Source: DATLYT01 sp035574455 (GTDB lineage Bacteria > Bacteroidota > Ignavibacteria > UBA10030). Taken from it: a stretch of 16,106 nucleotides of DNA. Position numbers and translations under genes: made by a program. A model generated the notes under the pieces. That model ran no database searches. It had not been told where the DNA came from and saw only the letters and a list, made by a program, of their open reading frames with translations. The DNA is taken from positions 1-16,106 of the forward strand of contig DATLYT010000143.1 in the NCBI GenBank assembly GCA_035574455.1. The letters run 5' to 3'. Below, one piece after another: positions 9,501 through 13,750 of this stretch. Every line of letters begins with the position of its first letter. Positions within the stretch are counted from its first letter, which is position 1.

Positions 9501-11115
9501 CGACGCGCAGGGAAAGCTGCTCAAAACTACAAATATTCTGCGCGACATCGACGAACGAAAGAAGGCAGAAGAAGAGTTAGAACGAAGCCGTGCACTGCTC
9601 AGTTCCATCTTTGAAGCATCGCGCGATGGCATCATCCTTGAAGATGAACATGGGGACATACTCTATGCTAACTCCTCCTTTGCCAGGATTTACGGCTATG
9701 AGAGCCCTGAGGAGTTGATCGGCAAACAGGTCTCGCTCGTCCAATCCCCACAGGATAACGAACGCATGAAGGAGTACAGCAGGAAGCGTCTGCGGGGTGA
9801 ACCGGCGCCGGTCTTATACGAGTTCCAGGGTGTGCGGAAAGACGGAAGCCTGGTCGATCTGGAAGTGTCGGTTTCGGTGACGGAGAGCGGGTCTCGAAAA
9901 CAGATCCTCTCCGTTGTACGCGATATCACCGAGCGGAAAATGGCCGAGCGTGAGCGGGAACTGCTAAAGCAGCAGTTGATTCAATCGCAAAAGCTGGAAG
10001 GCATCGGCACATTGGCCAGCGGGATTGCGCATGACTTCAACAATATCCTTGGCATCATCATGGGACATGCATCGCTCATCGAGAAGAACTGGAATAACCC
10101 TGCCAAACTGTCCTCCAGCACGGAGACGATCCTGCAGGCAACCGAGCGCGGTGCGGCTCTCGTACGGCAGATGCTCACCTTTGCCCGTAAGGCGGAATCC
10201 GTTCCGCAACCGCTGGATGTGAACGTCCTTCTCAAAGAGATGGGAAAAATGTTGCGGGAAACCTTCCCCAAGACGATTGAGATCAACCTCAGGATGGAAA
10301 AAGATCTTCCATCCATCATTGCCGACCCCACGCAGATCCATCAGGTGATATTGAACCTCTCGGTGAACGCGCGGGATGCTATGCCGAACGGGGGAACTCT
10401 GACGATCTCTTCGGCTCGCATGGCAGGTGAGGTGCTTGCCCACCGCTTTCCCACGGCGGATGCGCAGGAGTATGTAGAACTGGCGGTGGCCGATACTGGT
10501 CTCGGTATTGAACCGCAGGTTGGTGAGCGGATGTTTGAGCCGTTCTTCACCACCAAACCGCCGGGGCGTGGCACGGGGTTGGGCCTTTCCGTCGTACACG
10601 GTATTGTCACGTCGCACCAGGGGTTTATTGATTACGAAACGGTAACGGGAAAGGGTACCACGTTCAAGGTTTATTTTCCTATTCCCCACGAGCCGGTAGA
10701 GCTGCAAACAGCGCTCCCGGGTGAAGCCACGGTGCGAGGTGGAACAGAGACGCTACTACTCATCGAGGACGAACAGTTTCTGCGGGAGATGGTTCAGAAC
10801 GTCCTCACAGCCGAGGGGTACCGCGTGTTGGTGGCACGTGACGGGGAGGAAGGAGTACGAACCTATTTCGAGCACCGAGAGGAGATCAGTCTCGTACTCA
10901 GCGATTTGGGCCTTCCTCGACTCAGCGGCGCTCAGGTTGCCCGGCGCATTCGAGACCTGAATCCGCGGGCCCATATCGTCATCGTGAGTGGTTACTACGA
11001 GCCGAACGTTCGGGCAGAGTTGCAGGAGCTCGGTGTCGATTATCTCATGGCGAAGCCGTACAGGAGCACGGAGATCCTCAAAGTTGTTCGGGACGTGTTG
11101 GATAAACCCGTTTGA
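6502..11115 (+). CDS. Hybrid histidine kinase with nine tandem PAS domains and C-terminal receiver
   Basis: This is a 1537-residue soluble hybrid sensor kinase with no signal peptide or membrane helix. I count nine PAS domains starting near residues 19, 145, 275, 404, 535, 659, 782, 906 and 1033. Most end in a DITERK/DVTE motif followed by a helical linker ending LRESEER-YR or a close variant. The kinase core follows: H-box GTLASGIAHDFNNILG with phospho-acceptor His1177, N-box ILNLSVNARDAMPNGG, G1 VADTGLGIEP, F-box MFEPFFTTKP and G2 GRGTGLGLSVV (about 1355-1365). The HDFNN form is the NtrB-like subtype. The receiver has the acidic pair Glu1422-Asp1423, phospho-acceptor Asp1468 (LSDLGLP) and Lys1518 (MAKPY). 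There is no HPt or output domain, so phosphate must pass to a partner elsewhere. Nothing in the PAS domains identifies a cofactor. Confidence 0.94.
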   Translation: MGENKQVLSISSLHKTSERMLLRFLQDHPLPVFIYDRDTLAILFVNKAVGKQYGHSRKKLLLMKMTDLLPKAEVSRFRRESRQTSRRTQVSRRWRHRVKNGEIIDVEVTTHPITFQNRAAMIAVVNDAVERARLHEELVRRESQLRATLYGIGDGVIATDRKGVITMMNPVAEKLTGWNEREAVGLKLEQVFRIKSELTGKKVVNPVKRVLREGIVVGLANHTLLLTRGGAERPIADAGAPIYDAAGKVAGVVLVFRDQTAEREAQRVLQDARDFAESVIETIREPLLVLDEQLEVVAANRSFYTVFQVQPRETIGRKLYHLGNGQWNIPELRRLLEDILPSNSHFDNFEVTQEFERIGTRTMLLNARRLFREPNRSRLILLAIEDVTERTIALNALRESEERFRSITSVISDYAYTFRVNPDKSLVGEWLSDSFTKTFGFTLAEVDARGGWQSMVYPEDLPAMKQHALKVASGSPDVCETRFVTRTGEVRWLRDYATPVWDKREERVVRIYGAAQDITEQKKVEQALRESEERYRNLIERANDGIAIIQEGRVSFVNPSLLRKWGGTMEQVLNTPFTKYIAPEEIPKVAERYRKRMAGEPVESTYETILLRLDGTRIPVEINAGTIMHGGKPADLVFIRDITERKRAEDLLKQSERQYRRLFENASDAIIIFEPEEENILDVNHRACELYGFTREEFIGRSLKSLSHDVPRGRERIREVLSRGSLANFETVHYRKDGREISLLVNASVIDYDGKTAIMSIHRDVTEWKKALRALSESEERYRALFEQAPVAIYLADPVTHVVIFANTMFLNLLGYRREEITTLTIYDFVAHTRESIDENYRRTMEEGYRSLGHRKWRRRDGSLVDVEVQVMRVQYGGKALFCGIGTDITKRLQVEKTLRESEQRYRSIVENITQAYYETDARGLFTYCNPGLIFASGYTEQELNGMVSYRLVAPEHRRKVMATYRQRLDEKRTDWSMEFMVQTKQGKKFWVEQTTHFEYDAQGKLLKTTNILRDIDERKKAEEELERSRALLSSIFEASRDGIILEDEHGDILYANSSFARIYGYESPEELIGKQVSLVQSPQDNERMKEYSRKRLRGEPAPVLYEFQGVRKDGSLVDLEVSVSVTESGSRKQILSVVRDITERKMAERERELLKQQLIQSQKLEGIGTLASGIAHDFNNILGIIMGHASLIEKNWNNPAKLSSSTETILQATERGAALVRQMLTFARKAESVPQPLDVNVLLKEMGKMLRETFPKTIEINLRMEKDLPSIIADPTQIHQVILNLSVNARDAMPNGGTLTISSARMAGEVLAHRFPTADAQEYVELAVADTGLGIEPQVGERMFEPFFTTKPPGRGTGLGLSVVHGIVTSHQGFIDYETVTGKGTTFKVYFPIPHEPVELQTALPGEATVRGGTETLLLIEDEQFLREMVQNVLTAEGYRVLVARDGEEGVRTYFEHREEISLVLSDLGLPRLSGAQVARRIRDLNPRAHIVIVSGYYEPNVRAELQELGVDYLMAKPYRSTEILKVVRDVLDKPV

Positions 11116-11187
11116 GTTACTGACTGATCTTACGCAAACCACTAATGCACGCGAATCGCCGCTCATCATGTTGTTCACCTTAGCGTC

Positions 11188-11250
11188 CTTTGCGTTCTTG
11201 GCGGTTAAAAGAAATAACCGCAAAGGGCGCAGAGAATCGCAAAGAACTTA
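11188..11250. repeat. GCAAAG-rich hairpin repeat, copy 1
   Basis: The core is GCGGTTA (11201-11207) paired with TAACCGC (11215-11221) around a 7-base A-rich loop. The stem continues imperfectly outward through CTTTGCGTTCTTGG on the left and AAAGGGCGCAGAG on the right. I recall such GCAAAG/CTTTGC repeats as dispersed intergenic elements in several environmental phyla; that recollection was not checked. A diverged second copy lies 160 bases downstream. Confidence 0.6.
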
Positions 11251-11316
11251 GCGCTCTTGGCGTGCTTAGCGGTTAGGCGACAGGTCGATCAACCCGAAGG
11301 GTTTCGTAGGTAAAGA

Positions 11317-11339
11317 GCCATCGACTTCGAGTCGATGGC
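11317..11339. repeat. Perfect 10-bp palindromic hairpin
   Basis: GCCATCGACT (11317-11326) pairs perfectly with AGTCGATGGC (11330-11339) around the loop TCG. A smaller hairpin, AACCC-GAA-GGGTT, lies just upstream at 11291-11303. Neither is followed by a T-run, so they look like REP-type repeats rather than intrinsic terminators. Confidence 0.6.
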
Positions 11340-11346
11340 GACGAGG

Positions 11347-11396
11347 CTTTGCGTTCTTGGTGATTATAAAGAAATAACCACAAAGGGCGCAAAGAA
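11347..11396. repeat. GCAAAG-rich hairpin repeat, copy 2
   Basis: This shares CTTTGCGTTCTTGG (11347-11360) and the string AAAGAAATAACC-CAAAGGGCGC with copy 1, differing at the internal base after AACC. It folds similarly, with GTGATTAT opposite ATAACCAC, but the stem is less perfect than in copy 1. Confidence 0.6.
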
Positions 11397-11403
11397 TAGT
11401 CAC

Positions 11404-11426
11404 GTAGGGACGAAATGTTGGTAGCA
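11404..11426. repeat. GTAGGGACGAAATGTTGGTAG-type dispersed repeat (recalled)
   Basis: The segment begins GTAGGGACGAAATGTT and continues GGTAGCA. I recall very similar strings as high-copy intergenic repeats in Bacteroidota and related genomes. It occurs once in this window, so its repeat status rests on memory and not on the window itself. Confidence 0.35.
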
Positions 11427-11459
11427 CATCAAGAGCGTTAGGATTAAAGCCCCGGTCAG

Positions 11460-11479
11460 GCCTGCCCGCCTCAGGCGGG
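11460..11479. repeat. CCCGCCT/AGGCGGG hairpin
   Basis: CCCGCCT (11465-11471) and AGGCGGG (11473-11479) form a near-perfect palindrome. An alternative pairing is GCCTG (11460-11464) with CAGGC (11472-11476). Read on the - strand it lies about 30 bases after the symporter stop and could slow transcription there, but no T-run follows directly, so a terminator call is not justified. Confidence 0.5.
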
Positions 11480-11509
11480 GGCGACATATCCCTCCGTGTG
11501 TAAGGTCAG

Positions 11510-13057
11510 TTACTGAAGCTGAGGATGAGGCGCTGTGGGGTTCCGGCCTTGACGTGCTCGCCCAAACGCCCACACGCAGATTCCTACCGCCAATCCCGGA
11601 TACATCGGCTCGATGCCGAACCAGTAGTTGTTCACCTCGCCCGTACGCGTCAGCACACCGTAGATAAGGCTCCCCGTGGATGTAAGCCAGCCGAGAAGCA
11701 TTGCCGCGAACGCGTAGGGGGCGGAGATCCTGAGCGACTCAAAGTATCCCGCCAGCACCGGTATGAGCAAACCGGGAATAATGCACGTGCCGATCGTGTA
11801 CCAGATGCTGACGACCGACGGTACCGCCAGCGCCAGAAGAATCGCAAACGCCGAGCTGATAAGCAACCCAATCTTCGTCCACCGATTCACAATTCCGCTC
11901 TCTGTCATTCTGAGTCCCACAGTGGTATCGTGGGTCAAAGCATTTTGCTCTGGATGAAAAGGTTCTTCGCCTCGTCCCTCGGTGAAGGACTCGCTCGGGG
12001 TGACCTTCTTCGTGTGGATAGCAATCCTCCCCACGATATCCTTCCCGATCGTCGTTGCGGAAATGAACATCAAGCTACTCAGCGTGGACATGATGGTCGC
12101 CAACATGCCGATGTAAAAAAGGCCTTTGGCAACGCTCGGCAACGTCACCTCGGCGAGAAGGGGATAGGCAAAGAGCGGTTGTTCGATGCCGGGGAGCGCG
12201 GCACGGGCGTAGAGTCCCGCGATGCTCGTCATCGCGTCAAAGCAGAACCAAAAGAGGATCGAGATGAAGATGCCGCGTTGAGCTGTTGCTCCGTCTTTCG
12301 CTGCGTAACAGCGTTGATGGAACGCTGGGTCGACGAGCGTCCAGAGGGCAATGAAGAACCAGACGGCGATGAACTGCCACGAGTTGCCGCCGTGCCAGGT
12401 CAGATGTAACGGAGGCACGTTTGAAGAAATGAAATCGTAGCCGCCGAACTTGGAGAATGCAAACGGCAGAATCATCGCGAAGCCGATGAACATCATGATA
12501 AACTCAAACGCATTCGCCCAGACGTCGGAACGAAATCCACCGCTGTAGAGATAGACGACCGTGAGAAAGGTCGTGAGGAGGATGCTGGTGATAAGGTCGA
12601 GGCCGAAGATGAGCTGGACGAGAATGCCGAGCATCAGCACGTACGCTGCCGGCGTGACGAGGATAAAGGTCAGGAACCCACCGAGCAGCGCCGTCTTGCG
12701 GTCGTAGACAGCTTCGAGTTTGTCAGGGATCGTGAAGAGATTCGTTGCCCGAATCCGTTTGGCGAGGAGGAGAGCGAAGACGAGAGCGAAGATATAGTAC
12801 GGAACACCGAAGACGACCCAGTTGGAGATGCCGAAGGTGTAGGAGAATTCACCGACGCCGAGAATTCCGCCATACCATGTCGAGACGAGCGTTGCGACGA
12901 ACATCGGGAGGGTCAACGTCCGGCCGGCGAGCAGAAAATCTTCGGTCTGTGCTTGCTGTTTCCGGGACGCGCGAAAACCGACGAAGACAACAGCGGCAAA
13001 ATAGAGAAGAATCAGAAGCGAATCGACAGGCGAGAGGGAAACGGAGGGAGGATTCAT
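11510..13057 (-). CDS. Na+/solute symporter (SSF family) carrying an in-frame repeat insertion; candidate thiamine transporter
   Basis: This is a 515-residue inner-membrane sodium/solute symporter (SSF/SSS family) with about 13 hydrophobic segments. The N-terminus has the family pattern LLILLYFAAVVFVGFRA, then EDFLLAGRTL, and ATLVSTWYGG. Helix 8 carries MSTLSSLMFISATTIGKD, where Ser327-Ser328 align with the Na+ site serines of the family. Residues 352-385 (VTPSESF to LRMT) are encoded by a palindromic repeat element and interrupt the loop between this helix and the next (TKIGLLISSAFAILLALA). The frame stays open, so the protein is probably still made. The start ATG overlaps the thiamine pyrophosphokinase stop as ATGA (13054-13057), which implies translational coupling. 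Thiamine or a precursor as substrate is inferred from context only; SSF proteins also carry sugars, proline and pantothenate. Confidence 0.9.
   Translation of the reverse strand: MNPPSVSLSPVDSLLILLYFAAVVFVGFRASRKQQAQTEDFLLAGRTLTLPMFVATLVSTWYGGILGVGEFSYTFGISNWVVFGVPYYIFALVFALLLAKRIRATNLFTIPDKLEAVYDRKTALLGGFLTFILVTPAAYVLMLGILVQLIFGLDLITSILLTTFLTVVYLYSGGFRSDVWANAFEFIMMFIGFAMILPFAFSKFGGYDFISSNVPPLHLTWHGGNSWQFIAVWFFIALWTLVDPAFHQRCYAAKDGATAQRGIFISILFWFCFDAMTSIAGLYARAALPGIEQPLFAYPLLAEVTLPSVAKGLFYIGMLATIMSTLSSLMFISATTIGKDIVGRIAIHTKKVTPSESFTEGRGEEPFHPEQNALTHDTTVGLRMTESGIVNRWTKIGLLISSAFAILLALAVPSVVSIWYTIGTCIIPGLLIPVLAGYFESLRISAPYAFAAMLLGWLTSTGSLIYGVLTRTGEVNNYWFGIEPMYPGLAVGICVWAFGRARQGRNPTAPHPQLQ
11904..12004. 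repeat. 101-base palindromic repeat (MITE-like) inside the symporter gene
   Basis: The ends are imperfect inverted repeats: GTCATTCTGAG (11904-11914) and CTCGGGGTGAC (11994-12004), 8 of 11 complementary positions. Internal stems are CCCAC 11916-11920 with GTGGG 11930-11934, and GTCC 11974-11977 with GGAC 11987-11990. I recall this family (GTCATTCTGAG, TTCTTCGC, GGGTGAC) as a common intergenic repeat in Bacteroidota/Chlorobiota and other phyla. Here it lies wholly within coding sequence and reads through as about 34 codons on the - strand. Confidence 0.7.
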
Positions 13058-13689
13058 CGACGCGACGGGAAATGTTTGTACAGCAGGAGATTTCCTTTTT
13101 TCACTTTGATACTCACAGGATTGGCAATGACGACATTACTCGTTCCCTCGCGGACGCCAAGCTCGAGTGTGTCGTTTTCCAATGCATACGCAAGTCCCTT
13201 TGTCGTAATCCCTTCACAGCGCGAGAGCGGGAGCAACGAGACCACAGTGTGTAGCGGGGCCTCGAAGCTGTATTCTCGCCCGACGTACACCATCTCGCCG
13301 ACATCATCGACCATGGTGATAACGGCATCGGGATAAAATTTCGGGAGAACACCAAGGTTGCCGATGGTATGGTCGAGCCGCTTTCCCGCCGCCCCGACCA
13401 CAATGATATGTTCGTACTTTTGCCTGATCGTCCAGGCGATGGCTTTTTCGAGGTCGGTGGAGTTCTCATCGGCGTCCTCATGCATGGGAATGTGTCGGAG
13501 CTTTGCCAATGTCCCGGCGTGAATGGAATCCATATCGCCGACGATTGCATCCGGCTTGAGTCCGAGTTTTGCGGCGGTATTCGCTCCACCATCCGCACAG
13601 ACGAAAAGCTGACATTGTTTGAGGAGCTCAAGCAGATGACTCTTCTTCGGCGGTTCGCCGTTGGCGAGGATGAGGGCGCGTTTGGGCAT
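13054..13689 (-). CDS. thiN: Thiamine pyrophosphokinase
   Basis: This is a 211-residue cytoplasmic enzyme that transfers pyrophosphate from ATP to thiamine, giving thiamine diphosphate in one salvage step. The family motifs are all present: ADGGAN (32-37), VGDMDSI (50-56) with the metal-binding acidic residues, NSTDLEKA (76-83), GAAGKRLDHTIGNL (99-112), and a C-terminal EGTSNVV in the thiamine-binding half. The length is normal for bacterial TPK. The start MPKRALILANGE matches the usual N-terminus. No SD is visible except within a hairpin 10 bases upstream. The gene follows a TonB-dependent receptor and overlaps the symporter gene by four bases, which suggests that imported thiamine is trapped by pyrophosphorylation. 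Confidence 0.93.
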   Translation of the reverse strand: MPKRALILANGEPPKKSHLLELLKQCQLFVCADGGANTAAKLGLKPDAIVGDMDSIHAGTLAKLRHIPMHEDADENSTDLEKAIAWTIRQKYEHIIVVGAAGKRLDHTIGNLGVLPKFYPDAVITMVDDVGEMVYVGREYSFEAPLHTVVSLLPLSRCEGITTKGLAYALENDTLELGVREGTSNVVIANPVSIKVKKGNLLLYKHFPSRR

Positions 13690-13699
13690 GAAATGATTG

Positions 13700-13727
13700 G
13701 AAGGCGAGGAGATGAATCCTCGCCTTC
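13700..13727 (-). repeat. 11-bp perfect hairpin between the receptor and thiN genes
   Basis: On the mRNA strand, GAAGGCGAGGA and TCCTCGCCTTC pair perfectly over 11 bp around the loop TTCATC. It lies in the 61-base gap, ending 10 bases before the thiN ATG. There is no T-run, so it is more likely an RNA-processing or stabilising element, a translation-modulating hairpin, or a dispersed palindromic repeat than a terminator. The only SD-like bases (GGCGAGGA) are inside its 5' arm. Confidence 0.65.
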
Positions 13728-13750
13728 TGTTCGAAATTCTTGCATGTACG

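Larger units (their letters stand above)
11115..11516. repeat. Possible inserted composite repeat block bounded by 9-base direct repeats
   Basis: The identical 9-mer AGTTACTGA occurs at 11115-11123 and 11508-11516, overlapping the stop codons of both convergent neighbours. Just inside are imperfect inverted ends: GATCTTACGCA on the left, and GACCTTACACA when the right end is read inward on the - strand (9 of 11 matching). This resembles a target duplication plus terminal inverted repeats, although the left end is offset by two bases. No transposase is encoded. The interior is filled by the smaller repeats listed separately, and I see no gene in it. Confidence 0.4.

Noticed and set aside
11188..11396. 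CRISPR array
   Set aside because: Only two diverged, hairpin-forming copies exist, with no regular spacers and no nearby cas genes.
11460..11479. Intrinsic terminator for the symporter operon
   Set aside because: The stem is GC-rich, but no T-run follows on either strand, so only a hairpin repeat is recorded.
11525..12409. A 294-codon open frame on the + strand opposite the symporter
   Set aside because: It is antisense to a convincing membrane protein and its product is low-complexity and Arg-rich. The apparent coding reflects the codon bias of the other strand.
13690..13750. TPP riboswitch in front of thiN
   Set aside because: The gap is only 61 bases, lacks the conserved CUGAGA and ACCUGA-type motifs, and is filled by a simple hairpin. 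Any such switch would be upstream of the receptor, outside the window.
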